Shown: in pieces, positions 25,864 to 34,312 of the stretch
How the letters are laid out: each line of letters starts with the position of its first letter
Numbering within the stretch: position 1 is the first letter of the stretch
Source: Hoeflea sp.
GTDB lineage: Bacteria > Pseudomonadota > Alphaproteobacteria > Rhizobiales > Rhizobiaceae
Direction of reading: 5' to 3'
Length of the DNA stretch: 64,000 nucleotides
Assembly (NCBI RefSeq): GCF_002733955.1
Contig: NZ_NVXQ01000028.1
Span: 1-64,000 of the forward strand
Position numbers and translations under genes: made by a program
The notes under the pieces: model-generated
Databases searched by the model: none
What the model was told of the DNA's origin: nothing
What the model saw: the letters and a program-made list of their open reading frames with translations, nothing else

Positions 25864-26667
25864 ATGTCGAACCAATGGGATTACTACAATATGGTCGGGT
25901 TTGCGCCCGAAGTTAATCCGCCCGATGATCTCGAGCGGCTCTCCATCAGCGACACCGACACGGCGTTGTTTCTCGATTTCGATGGAACGCTTGTCGACAT
26001 TGCTCCCACCCCAGATGCGATCAGGGTGGATGATTGCCTCAAATCATTGCTGACAGAGCTCAGCCGGCACCACGACGGTGCGGTTTCCATTGTCTCCGGT
26101 CGCAATCTGCGTGAAATCGAACATTATCTTGGCGAGTGTGCGCCGACCATTTCGGGCGGACATGGTGCCGAACTGCGTTACGGTGGTGAACATGTCGAGG
26201 GCGTCAAGTGTGATGCCGATCGGCTCGATCACATCAAGAAGGCGGTCAAGGAGTTTGCCATTCTCGATCCACGGGTGATCGCGGAGGACAAGAGCTTTGG
26301 CATCGTCCTGCACTTCCGCCAGCATCCCGAGCTTGAATGCAAGGTGCGCGAATTCCTGACCATTCTGGTCGGCGAAGATGACGCTTTTGAGCTCCAGTCC
26401 GCCAAGATGGCTGTCGAGATCAAGCCGAAGGGCATTTCCAAGGCCGACGCCATAGGCCGGATCATGGCGTTCAAGGAATTCGCCGGACGCAACATCGTGT
26501 TTGCCGGTGATGATGTCACCGATGAAAGTGCCTTCTCCTGGGTCAACCAGCAGGGTGGAGTCACAGTCAGGATCGGGGAGGGGCCAACCTGCGCCCGTTA
26601 CAGGACCCAAAGCCCCTCCACGTTCAAGGCCTGGTTGCTTGGACAGGTAGAAGCCGGGAGATCGTGA
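25864..26667 (+). CDS. otsB: Trehalose-6-phosphate phosphatase
   Basis: HAD-fold phosphatase of 267 aa. Motif I is LFLDFDGTLVDIAPTPDAIR, the cap-side region includes IVSGRNLREIEHYLG, and motif IV is FAGDDVTDESAFSWV. These match OtsB, which dephosphorylates trehalose-6-phosphate. The GTG at 25837 lies at the predicted transcription start and cannot be used; ATG 25864 is the start. The stop overlaps the otsA region (GTGA), so the two genes are coupled. Predicted control by EcfG. Confidence 0.93.
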   Translation: MSNQWDYYNMVGFAPEVNPPDDLERLSISDTDTALFLDFDGTLVDIAPTPDAIRVDDCLKSLLTELSRHHDGAVSIVSGRNLREIEHYLGECAPTISGGHGAELRYGGEHVEGVKCDADRLDHIKKAVKEFAILDPRVIAEDKSFGIVLHFRQHPELECKVREFLTILVGEDDAFELQSAKMAVEIKPKGISKADAIGRIMAFKEFAGRNIVFAGDDVTDESAFSWVNQQGGVTVRIGEGPTCARYRTQSPSTFKAWLLGQVEAGRS

Positions 26668-26669
26668 GT

Positions 26670-28079
26670 ATGGGACGTCTAGTCATAGTGTCCAACCGGG
26701 CCCCGTCAGTGGATGGGACAGGTGACTCGGGCGGATTGGTTGTTGCGCTCAAGGATGCACTGAGCCAGCAGGGTGGGTTGTGGATTGGTGGTGCGCCAAA
26801 ACAGACGGAAACCCCTTCGGATGAACTGGTGTTTCACCAGCGCCCTGATTTTGACATCGCCCTTTTCGAGCTGGAGCCCGAGCTTTATCGCGATTACTAC
26901 CTCGGTTATTCCAATTCGGTGCTCTGGCCGGCACTGCATGGCCGGGTGGACCTCATCAACGTCCAGCCTCATTTCGCCGCCGCCTACCGCGAAGTGGCGC
27001 GGCGGCTGGCCCGGCAGATCGCCCAGACTGTCACGCATGACGACGTGATATGGGTGCACGATTATCAATTGATCCCGCTGGCTCACGAGCTCAGGGCGCT
27101 GGGTGTAACCAGCCGCATCGGCTTTTTCCTGCACATCCCACTGCCGGACCTTCAGACCTTCAAGGCGATACCGGACTGGCAGGATCTCGCTGGCTGCCTG
27201 GCAGACTACGATCTGCTCGGCCTGCAGACCCAGCGCGACCTCAGCCATCTGATCAATATCTTTCGCCACACTCTGCGCGGTGAGCTGCGCGCCAACGGCA
27301 ATATGGGCATCAACGGCCGTGAAGTGGTGCTGGGCTGTTTCCCCATTTCGATCGACGTTCGCGGCTTCAGGCAACTGGCTGTCGAAGGCGCTGCGCAAAC
27401 CGCGCCGCCGCCATTGCCGAGGCTGATCGGAGTCGACCGGCTTGATTACTCGAAAGGGCTGCCCCATCGCCTGCATGGCTACGAAACATTTCTCAGCCAG
27501 GCGCCGGAATTCTGCAACAAGGTCGCTCTGCTGCAGATCGCCCCACCGACGCGCGACGACGTCGATGCATACAAGGCTATTCGCTCGGAGCTGGAGCATC
27601 TTGCCGGCCGCATCAACGGCCGCTTCGGGACTGTCGAATGGACCCCGGTCCAGTATATCCACCGCGCCCTGCCGCGCGATGATCTGGCAGTGCTGTACCG
27701 CTATTCCAGGGTGGGGCTGGTCACGCCTCTGTTTGACGGCATGAACCTGGTGGCCAAGGAATATGTGGCCGCCCAGGACGAATCCGATCCGGGCGTGCTG
27801 ATCCTGTCGCAATTTGCCGGTGCGGCTGAGGAGATGTCCGATGCGTTGATTGTCAATCCGCATGATCCGCAAGATGTGGCCGACGCCATCAAGGCAGCCC
27901 TCCAGATGCCGCTGGCCGAACGCCGGAAACGGCATGAAGCGCTCTACTCCCACCTGGAAGAGCATGATGTCGCCCATTGGAGTGCGGCCTTCCTCAAACG
28001 CCTGCTGGCGGTGGAGAAGACCGATCCCGTGTGGCTTGAGCGCTTTGCCCGTCTCGAACTGGTCGCGAAGACCGGCTGA
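26670..28079 (+). CDS. otsA: Trehalose-6-phosphate synthase
   Basis: GT20 glycosyltransferase of 469 aa. GRLVIVSNRAPS opens the protein, followed by the acceptor loop WVHDYQLIPLAHELR, the active-site stretch GVDRLDYSKGLPHRL and the donor-binding PLFDGMNLVAKEYVAAQ. It joins UDP-glucose and glucose-6-phosphate to form trehalose-6-phosphate. A GTG at 26664 overlaps the otsB stop; ATG 26670 suits the family start and sits 9 bases after GGGAG. Gene order B-A, translated together. Confidence 0.94.
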   Translation: MGRLVIVSNRAPSVDGTGDSGGLVVALKDALSQQGGLWIGGAPKQTETPSDELVFHQRPDFDIALFELEPELYRDYYLGYSNSVLWPALHGRVDLINVQPHFAAAYREVARRLARQIAQTVTHDDVIWVHDYQLIPLAHELRALGVTSRIGFFLHIPLPDLQTFKAIPDWQDLAGCLADYDLLGLQTQRDLSHLINIFRHTLRGELRANGNMGINGREVVLGCFPISIDVRGFRQLAVEGAAQTAPPPLPRLIGVDRLDYSKGLPHRLHGYETFLSQAPEFCNKVALLQIAPPTRDDVDAYKAIRSELEHLAGRINGRFGTVEWTPVQYIHRALPRDDLAVLYRYSRVGLVTPLFDGMNLVAKEYVAAQDESDPGVLILSQFAGAAEEMSDALIVNPHDPQDVADAIKAALQMPLAERRKRHEALYSHLEEHDVAHWSAAFLKRLLAVEKTDPVWLERFARLELVAKTG

Positions 28080-28172
28080 GGCGCGCACCCGCGGCGCTTT
28101 TGCGGTGGCGCCGGTTCATTGCCAATCACTGTGGCAAGTTCGCCACAAGACAAGCGTGGGAAAGTCACAATC

Positions 28173-28198
28173 GGAACCCAATTGTGGCCCTGCGCGTT
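28173..28198 (+). promoter_or_regulatory. EcfG/RpoE2-type promoter of the L,D-transpeptidase gene
   Basis: GGAAC (28173-28177), a 17-base spacer and CGTT (28195-28198) again match the general-stress consensus. It lies 75 bp upstream of the transpeptidase ATG, in the gap after otsA. Two exact matches within 2.4 kb, both in front of stress-type genes, support a shared sigma factor. Confidence 0.75.
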
Positions 28199-28273
28199 GA
28201 GTCGGGCCGGGGGATCTCCGGACAGGCTTTTGCGAGCCTATGCATCTTACAGACCTGAGGACTTTCCGCGACC

Positions 28274-29038
28274 ATGACCGGACCCAATGAAAAAGACCTG
28301 ACCGCGACCGGTCCAGCCGGGCGCGATACCGCGTCGCGTTCCCTCTCACGCCGTCATTTTCTGGCGCTCGGCTCAGCCGCAACCCTTGCCGGGTGCGCAG
28401 GGCCACAGACGACCCAATTGTTTGTGAGGGAAACCTCGCCGGTCTACCGTGTGCCCGAAAACCGCAACGCCGGTCTCGTCAGGACTTCACCTCTTTATGA
28501 CAGCATGTACGGCCCGAAACTTGACGAGCCGTTCCCGCTGCCGGCCATTCCCTACCAGGAGATCGACCCAGCTTTCCTGCGCCAGGAAGTCGCCGATCCG
28601 ACGGGCGAAAGGCCCGGCACCATCGTGGTCGATACCGGCCAGCGGTTCCTCTATCTGGTGCGCGAGAACGGCCGCGCCATGCGCTATGGCGTCGGCATCG
28701 GCCGGGACGGTTTCTCGTGGTCCGGCCGCGCCGTGGTCCAGTGGAAGCAGAAATGGCCCAAATGGACGCCGCCTGCGGAAATGATCGCGCGCCAACCGGA
28801 ACTCGAGCCCTACTCGGCGGCAAATGGCGGCATGGCACCCGGCCTCGACAACCCGCTCGGTGCCCGCGCGCTCTACATTTTCCAGAACGGCGAAGACACG
28901 CTCTACCGTCTGCATGGCAGCCCCGAATACAAGTCTATCGGCAAGGCCGTCTCGTCCGGCTGCGTCCGGCTGCTCAATCAGGATATCTGCGATCTCTATG
29001 ACCGCGTGCCGACACGGACACCGATCCTGGTCATTTAA
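28274..29038 (+). CDS. L,D-transpeptidase (YkuD family)
   Basis: Periplasmic enzyme of 254 aa. The N terminus has a twin-arginine-like and lipobox-like sequence (SRRHFLALGSAATLAGCAGP), so it is probably exported by Tat and anchored or cut at Cys40. The YkuD domain (about 110-254) ends with the catalytic motif HGSPEYKSIGKAVSSGCVRL, His and Cys both present. Such enzymes make 3-3 peptidoglycan cross-links or attach proteins to the wall; rhizobia have many copies. Predicted EcfG promoter upstream suggests expression under stress. Confidence 0.92.
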   Translation: MTGPNEKDLTATGPAGRDTASRSLSRRHFLALGSAATLAGCAGPQTTQLFVRETSPVYRVPENRNAGLVRTSPLYDSMYGPKLDEPFPLPAIPYQEIDPAFLRQEVADPTGERPGTIVVDTGQRFLYLVRENGRAMRYGVGIGRDGFSWSGRAVVQWKQKWPKWTPPAEMIARQPELEPYSAANGGMAPGLDNPLGARALYIFQNGEDTLYRLHGSPEYKSIGKAVSSGCVRLLNQDICDLYDRVPTRTPILVI

Positions 29039-29244
29039 ACACCGGGCACCGCAGCGACCGTCAAAGTTCGGTCGCTGCGACGATGCCTTGGGGATTTGGT
29101 GCCTCCGCTCCCCGCGGCCAAAATACCTCGCCTTGCGCGAGCACCCTGTCAGTTGAGACTCTCTTGCGGTTCATGCTATCGGAATGCATGATCGTGCCCG
29201 CAGCGGAGGCCATGTCCCCGGAGCGCGCAGCCCGGAGATGACCA

Positions 29245-29859
29245 ATGCGCCGATTTTTCTGCCCGCTTGTCGCAATCGCGACCTTGCCAGGCCTTTTCAT
29301 CCTGACCGGCTGCGTCCAGCATGAACTCGGGCACGCTTCCGCCTACAGGCCGGATCATCGCGAAAAGATTCCCGTGGTGATGCCGCAGGGAGCCCCCTCG
29401 ATTTCACAGGAGTTCTTCAGCGATCCGGCCGGGTCCGGTCACCGAGGCATCGACATTGTCGACAGGATCGGCACCCCGGTGATTGCAGCGGCGCCGGGCG
29501 TGGTCAAAGGATCCTACTTCGAGCCGGCTTATGGCAATCGCGTCACCATCGATCACGGACACAATGCCGACGGTTTCAAGACCATCACCGTCTACAAGCA
29601 CCTCAACAGCCGGACCGTGTCGTCTGGCGACAGGGTCGCGCGCGGCCAGCAGATTGCCACCCTCGGCAACACCGGCGCCCTGGCCGGGGGTCTGCCGCAT
29701 CTGCATTTCGAGGTCCATCGCGAGGTCAGGCCCGACGTCAAAAGGGCAGTGGACCCGCACCGGGTCTGGATGAATGGTGTCGGTCAGGTGAGCTGCTTTG
29801 ACCCCGCCGCGGCAGAGCCGGACAGTTTCCGCAGCACCTATCCCGTCCCCTGCCGTTGA
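29245..29859 (+). CDS. M23-family peptidase lipoprotein
   Basis: Protein of 204 aa with a lipoprotein signal (LPGLFILTGCVQ, lipid-modified Cys at about residue 22) and an M23/LytM domain. The zinc motifs are HRGIDI (H-x3-D) and HLHFEV (H-x-H), with YGNRVTIDHG between. It would cleave peptidoglycan cross-bridges from the outer membrane or inner-membrane face. GGAG lies before the ATG. It stands alone after the L,D-transpeptidase gene. Confidence 0.92.
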   Translation: MRRFFCPLVAIATLPGLFILTGCVQHELGHASAYRPDHREKIPVVMPQGAPSISQEFFSDPAGSGHRGIDIVDRIGTPVIAAAPGVVKGSYFEPAYGNRVTIDHGHNADGFKTITVYKHLNSRTVSSGDRVARGQQIATLGNTGALAGGLPHLHFEVHREVRPDVKRAVDPHRVWMNGVGQVSCFDPAAAEPDSFRSTYPVPCR

Positions 29860-29953
29860 CCTGCGTCAATCCGGCGTGATCGCGTAATCGCCGCGCCGGC
29901 CACATGCATGGTGCACCGGATCACCGCGCCGGCGATCCGGCTTGGAAGCCTGG

Positions 29954-31546
29954 TCAGAAGCCCTTTTTCAACGACCCCAGGATACCTCGCACAAGCGCCC
30001 GACCGAGCGAAGTCGCCGCCGATCGTGCCACCGATTTGATGACCGCTTCTGTCACCGTCTGGCGTTGGTAGCCGGGGCGTTTCCGGCTCGAGCTCTTGCG
30101 CCGGCGGGATGACGTGCTGCGACCGCGATCGTCCTCGTCGTCCTCGTCGCCATAGCCGGGAAGGGTCCAGCGGCGGCTTTCGGGCCGTTCCTGTTCCTTC
30201 TCCTCCTCGAGACGGCGTTCCTCCTCTTCGGCCTTCGCCGCTTCTTCGGCGCGCCGCTGCAGCATCTCGTGCGCACTGTCGCGGTCGAGATCCTTGTCGT
30301 ACTGCCCGGCGACCGGGCTGACGGCCATTACCTTCTGCCGCTCGGACTCGGTCAGCGGGCCAAGCCGCGAAGAGGGTGGCCGAATCAGCGTCCGCTCGAC
30401 CATCGAGGGCACGCCCTTGGCACCCAGCGTCGACACCAGCGCCTCGCCGACACCCAGCTGGGTGATCGCTTCGAAACAATCGAAAGCCGGGTTGGGACGG
30501 AACGTCTCGGCCGCCACCTTTACGGCTTTCTGCTCGCGCGGCGTATAGGCCCGGAGCGCATGCTGCACCCTGTTGCCGAGCTGTGACAACACGCTTTCGG
30601 GCACATCAAGCGGGTTCTGGGTGACGAAATAGACGCCGACGCCCTTCGACCGGATCAGCCGGACCACCTGCTCGACCCGGTCGATCAGGATCTTCGGCGC
30701 CTCGTCAAACAGCAGATGCGCTTCGTCGAAGAAGAACACCAGGCGCGGTTTGTCCGGATCGCCGACTTCGGGCAGTTCCTCGAACAGCTCCGACAGCAGC
30801 CACAGCAGGAAAGTGCCGTAAAGCCGCGGGTTCATCATCAGCTTGTCGGCGGCCAGCACCGAGATTGCACCGCGGCCATCATTGGTTGTGCGCATGATGT
30901 CCGAGATCTTCAGCGCCGGCTCACCGAAGAAATGCTCGGCACCCTGCTGCTCAAGCACCAGCAGATCGCGCTGGATCGTCGACAACGACTGTTTGGTGAT
31001 GTTGCCGTACATGGCCGAGAGTTTCTCGGTCTCGCCAGCCATGTAGGAAAGCAGCGACCGCAGATCCTTGAGGTCCAGCAGCGGCAGCCCGTGCTCGTCG
31101 GCCAGCTTGAAGGCGATGTTGAGAACGCCTTCCTGCGCGTCCGACATGTCCATTAGTCGCGCTAGCAAAAGCGGTCCCATCTCAGAGATCGTGGTGCGGA
31201 CGCGGTGGCCCTTTTCACCGAACAGGTCCCAGAAGATCACCGGAAATTCCTGAAACTCGTAAGGATCCAGCCCGATCGTCTGTGCCCGCTTTTCAAGGAA
31301 GTCCTTGTACTCGCCGATCGCGGCGATGCCCGACAGGTCGCCTTTGACATCCGCGCAGAACACCGGGACCCCGGCATTGGAAAAGCTCTCTGTGAGGATT
31401 TGCAGCGTCACGGTCTTGCCGGTACCGGTCGCGCCGGTAATCAGGCCGTGGCGGTTGGCATATTTGAGGTCGAGATATTCGCCCTTGTTGATGCTGTCGT
31501 CGGGGTTGCGGCTGGTGCCGACGTAAAGCTTGCCTTCTTCGAGCAT
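29954..31546 (-). CDS. HerA-like ATPase (DUF853)
   Basis: P-loop protein of 530 aa. Walker A is TGATGTGKTVTLQILTESF near the N terminus and Walker B is LVFFFDEAHLLFDEAP, with an arginine region near IRPPSSRLGPL. DUF853 proteins resemble the HerA/FtsK translocases; the cellular role is not established. Residues about 440-500 are a charged helix (EEAAKAEEEERRLEEEKEQE) followed by a basic tail (SSRRRKSSSRKR). ATG 31546 (MLEEGKLYVG) is the family start. It has its own promoter at 31617-31645. Single gene. Confidence 0.9.
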   Translation of the reverse strand: MLEEGKLYVGTSRNPDDSINKGEYLDLKYANRHGLITGATGTGKTVTLQILTESFSNAGVPVFCADVKGDLSGIAAIGEYKDFLEKRAQTIGLDPYEFQEFPVIFWDLFGEKGHRVRTTISEMGPLLLARLMDMSDAQEGVLNIAFKLADEHGLPLLDLKDLRSLLSYMAGETEKLSAMYGNITKQSLSTIQRDLLVLEQQGAEHFFGEPALKISDIMRTTNDGRGAISVLAADKLMMNPRLYGTFLLWLLSELFEELPEVGDPDKPRLVFFFDEAHLLFDEAPKILIDRVEQVVRLIRSKGVGVYFVTQNPLDVPESVLSQLGNRVQHALRAYTPREQKAVKVAAETFRPNPAFDCFEAITQLGVGEALVSTLGAKGVPSMVERTLIRPPSSRLGPLTESERQKVMAVSPVAGQYDKDLDRDSAHEMLQRRAEEAAKAEEEERRLEEEKEQERPESRRWTLPGYGDEDDEDDRGRSTSSRRRKSSSRKRPGYQRQTVTEAVIKSVARSAATSLGRALVRGILGSLKKGF

Positions 31547-31890
31547 ATCGTCCTCGTGCTGCGCCGGTCCCGGCGGTGGGGCTTTCGCATGCGCCGCGCG
31601 CAAGCATGGTCGCCCACTTATAGGCAAGCGATGGCTGATGAACAATGCTTCTCCTCAGGCTCTGCAAACCCATCGGATGGTGCTGCTGGTGCCGATAGCG
31701 GCAGCTCGGTCCGCCTTGCGGTCTGCGCCAGCCTCGGGAAAGCTTGCCGGTCTAGCTTCCGGAGGCTGATTGTCAGGGGAATATCGGGCACCATGAACCA
31801 TGGGGCAACAACCAAGCCTGAAGACATCTGCCGGCCAACACCGCCGGCGGGCGGGCCGTCCTTTGGCAGGTCCCTGCAGGGAGCTAACTC
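31547..31890. other. Gap of 344 bp between HerA-like ATPase and CDP-sugar genes
   Basis: This divergent gap holds the candidate HerA promoter at 31617-31645 and the control region of the CDP-sugar operon. GC-rich self-complementary DNA at 31834-31860 and a CCCTGCAGGG palindrome near 31873 lie in the leader of the first sugar gene. No additional gene, RNA or repeat is visible. Confidence 0.4.
31617..31645 (-). promoter_or_regulatory. Candidate promoter of the HerA-like ATPase gene
   Basis: On the minus strand TTGTTC (31645-31640), a 17-base spacer and TATAAG (31622-31617) form a plausible housekeeping promoter 71 bp upstream of the ATG at 31546. The -10 matches 5 of 6 positions, the -35 only 3. 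Confidence 0.4.
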
Positions 31891-32661
31891 ATGAAGGTCG
31901 TGATCCTGGCAGGCGGACTGGGCTCCCGGCTTTCGGAAGAGACCCATCTGAGGCCGAAACCCATGGTGGATATCGGCGGACGGCCGATCCTGTGGCACAT
32001 CATGAAGCTCTACCACACCCACGGTTTGCGCGACTTCATCATCTGCTGTGGCTTCCGCGGTTACGTGATCAAGGAATATTTCGCCAACTACGCACTCCAC
32101 ATGTCGGACATGACCTTCGACATGTCCGACAACACGGTGCATTTCCACCGTCAGAGCGCCGAGGACTGGCGGGTGACACTGGTCGACACCGGTGAAAACA
32201 CCATGACCGGCGGCCGGCTCAAACGCGTGGCGCCCTATCTCGAAAGCGAAGAGAATTTCTGCTTTACCTATGGTGACGGCCTGTCGGATGTCGATATTGC
32301 CGCGACAATCGATTTCCACAAGTCCCATGGCAAGCTGGCAACGGTGACGGCGGTGCGCCCGCCGGCGCGCTTTGGCGCACTCAAGCTCGATGGCGACAGC
32401 GTTCAGGGCTTCATCGAGAAACCCGAAGGCGAGGGCGGCTTCATCAATGGCGGCTTCTTCGTCCTCGACAACCCGGTGCTGGATCGCATCGAAAACGACC
32501 AGACCAGTTTTGAGGGCGAGCCGCTGTCGCAAATCGCCGAGGAAGGCGAATTGCGGGCCTTCTTCCACCGCGGCTTCTGGCAGCCGATGGATACCTTGCG
32601 CGACAAGACCATGCTCGAGGCGCTTTGGACACAGGGGCGTGCGCCTTGGAAAAGCTGGTGA
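31891..32661 (+). CDS. rfbF: Glucose-1-phosphate cytidylyltransferase
   Basis: Nucleotidyltransferase of 256 aa. The N-terminal signature VILAGGLGSRLSEETHLRPK and PMVDIGGRPILWHIMKLYHT, with the CTP-specific GFRGYVIKEYFANY, identify RfbF. It makes CDP-glucose from glucose-1-phosphate and CTP, the first step to CDP-linked 6-deoxy sugars. GGGAG precedes the ATG. Its stop overlaps the next start by 4 bp (GTGA), so translation is coupled. Confidence 0.95.
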   Translation: MKVVILAGGLGSRLSEETHLRPKPMVDIGGRPILWHIMKLYHTHGLRDFIICCGFRGYVIKEYFANYALHMSDMTFDMSDNTVHFHRQSAEDWRVTLVDTGENTMTGGRLKRVAPYLESEENFCFTYGDGLSDVDIAATIDFHKSHGKLATVTAVRPPARFGALKLDGDSVQGFIEKPEGEGGFINGGFFVLDNPVLDRIENDQTSFEGEPLSQIAEEGELRAFFHRGFWQPMDTLRDKTMLEALWTQGRAPWKSW

Positions 32662-33746
32662 TCGCCGGACTTCCTGATCGCAACTTCTGGCGTGGACGCA
32701 GGGTGCTTCTCACCGGCCACACCGGGTTCAAGGGCGCGTGGCTGCTGTTCTGGCTGGAAGCCATGGGCGCGCGGGTCACCGGCTGTTCTCTGGCGCCGGA
32801 ACAGCCCGAGGCCCTGTTCTCGCAGCTGCACGCACCGGAACGGTTGGCGAGCGAAATTGTCGATATCCGCAATCCGAAAGAGCTTTCTTCGCTGGTTGCG
32901 CGCACCGAGCCGGAAGTCGTTTTCCATCTCGCGGCCCAGTCGCTGGTGCGTCGCGGCTATAGCGACCCGCATGCAACATTTGAGACCAATGTCTCGGGCA
33001 CCAACAACCTTCTGCAAGCGCTAGCCGAGGTCAAATCCGCCCGCGCGCTTGTCGTGACCACCACCGACAAGGTCTACCGCAACTGTGATGATGGCAGGCC
33101 TTTCGTCGAAGCCGATCCGCTGGGCGGGCATGATCCCTATTCGGCCAGCAAGGCGGCCTGTGAAATGGTGGTCGACGGATGGCGCAGCCGCCTCGCGGAG
33201 CTAGGATGTGCTACGGCAACCGCACGCGCCGGAAATGTCATCGGCGGCGGCGACTGGGCCGAAGACCGGCTGATCCCCGATGCGATCAGGGCTTGGTCGT
33301 CCGGCCAGGTGTTGCAGGTCCGGCGTCCCGACGCGACCCGGCCCTGGCAGCACGTGCTCGAACCATTGCGCGGTTATCTGATTCTTGCCGAGCGGCTGGC
33401 CTCCGGGAAAGACACGGCCCCGGCATTCAACTTTGGACCCCGCTCGGAAAGCGCATCCGTCCGCAAGGTGCTGTCGCTCGCGGCGGCGCAGTTTGAGGAT
33501 GTGCAAACCGAATTCGCCGAGACCCCGGAGGGACCCGCCGAGGCACACGCCCTGGCGCTCGACCCGAGCCTTGCCGAAACGGCTCTCGGTGTTCGCAGCC
33601 TTTGGGACCTGGACCAGACCGTGGCTCTGACTGCCAGCTGGTACCGGGCCTTTCTGGACGGCCGTCCGGCAAGGGACCTGTGCGAGGCGGATTGCTCCGC
33701 CTATCTCGACGCAGTCAGGCGCGCGTCTGTGGCTGGTATCCGGTGA
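32658..33746 (+). CDS. rfbG: CDP-glucose 4,6-dehydratase
   Basis: Extended SDR of 362 aa with the Rossmann motif TGHTGFKGAWL and the catalytic YSASK in DPYSASKAACEMVVDGWR. NVIGGGDWAEDRLIPDAIRA is typical of RfbG, which converts CDP-glucose to CDP-4-keto-6-deoxyglucose. The GTG at 32658 overlaps the rfbF stop and is taken as start; a TTG at 32625 would reach into rfbF. The stop again overlaps the next gene (GTGA). Confidence 0.94.
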   Translation: MIAGLPDRNFWRGRRVLLTGHTGFKGAWLLFWLEAMGARVTGCSLAPEQPEALFSQLHAPERLASEIVDIRNPKELSSLVARTEPEVVFHLAAQSLVRRGYSDPHATFETNVSGTNNLLQALAEVKSARALVVTTTDKVYRNCDDGRPFVEADPLGGHDPYSASKAACEMVVDGWRSRLAELGCATATARAGNVIGGGDWAEDRLIPDAIRAWSSGQVLQVRRPDATRPWQHVLEPLRGYLILAERLASGKDTAPAFNFGPRSESASVRKVLSLAAAQFEDVQTEFAETPEGPAEAHALALDPSLAETALGVRSLWDLDQTVALTASWYRAFLDGRPARDLCEADCSAYLDAVRRASVAGIR

Positions 33747-34312
33747 GCGCTTCGCCCTTCATGCTCACGCCGTTGATGCCGGATCAGCCCGATGGGCCGG
33801 TGCTGGTGGAGCGCAAGCCCTTTGTCGACGAGCGGGGTGCGTTCGCCCGCATTTTCTGTGCCGACACGCTCAGGCACATCGGCTGGCCGGGTCCGGTCGC
33901 GCAGATCAATCACAGCCGGACGGACAAGGCCGGAACACTGCGCGGACTGCACTACCAGCGTCCACCCCATGCCGAAGCCAAACTTGTCGTCTGCATTCGA
34001 GGCGCAGTTCACGATGTTGCCGTCGATATCCGCGAAAGCAGTCCGGCCCGCTACCGGCATGTCGGCGTGAAGCTGTCCGCAGAGGCGGGGACCGCGATCT
34101 ACATTCCGCAAGGCTTCGCGCACGGCTTTCAGGCGCTCACTGATGATGTGGAGCTGATCTACATCCACTCCGCGGCCTACAATCCGGCCTGCGAGGCCGG
34201 TCTCAGGCATGATGATCCGGCGCTTGGCATCCTCTGGCCGCTGCCTGTTACGGGCATTTCGGCGCGCGATGCGGAGCACCCGATGATAGATCCGGCAGGA
34301 CAGCGACCATGA
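33743..34312 (+). CDS. NDP-4-keto-6-deoxysugar 3,5-epimerase (RfbC-like cupin)
   Basis: Cupin-fold epimerase of 189 aa. FVDERGAFARIFCADTLR, the active-site stretch INHSRTDKAGTLRGLHYQRP and GTAIYIPQGFAHGFQALTDD match dTDP-4-dehydrorhamnose 3,5-epimerases. In this operon the substrate should be the CDP-4-keto-6-deoxyglucose made by RfbG; whether it epimerises one or both carbons cannot be told. Start is GTG 33743 (4-bp overlap with rfbG) or ATG 33761. Confidence 0.88.
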   Translation: MSASPFMLTPLMPDQPDGPVLVERKPFVDERGAFARIFCADTLRHIGWPGPVAQINHSRTDKAGTLRGLHYQRPPHAEAKLVVCIRGAVHDVAVDIRESSPARYRHVGVKLSAEAGTAIYIPQGFAHGFQALTDDVELIYIHSAAYNPACEAGLRHDDPALGILWPLPVTGISARDAEHPMIDPAGQRP

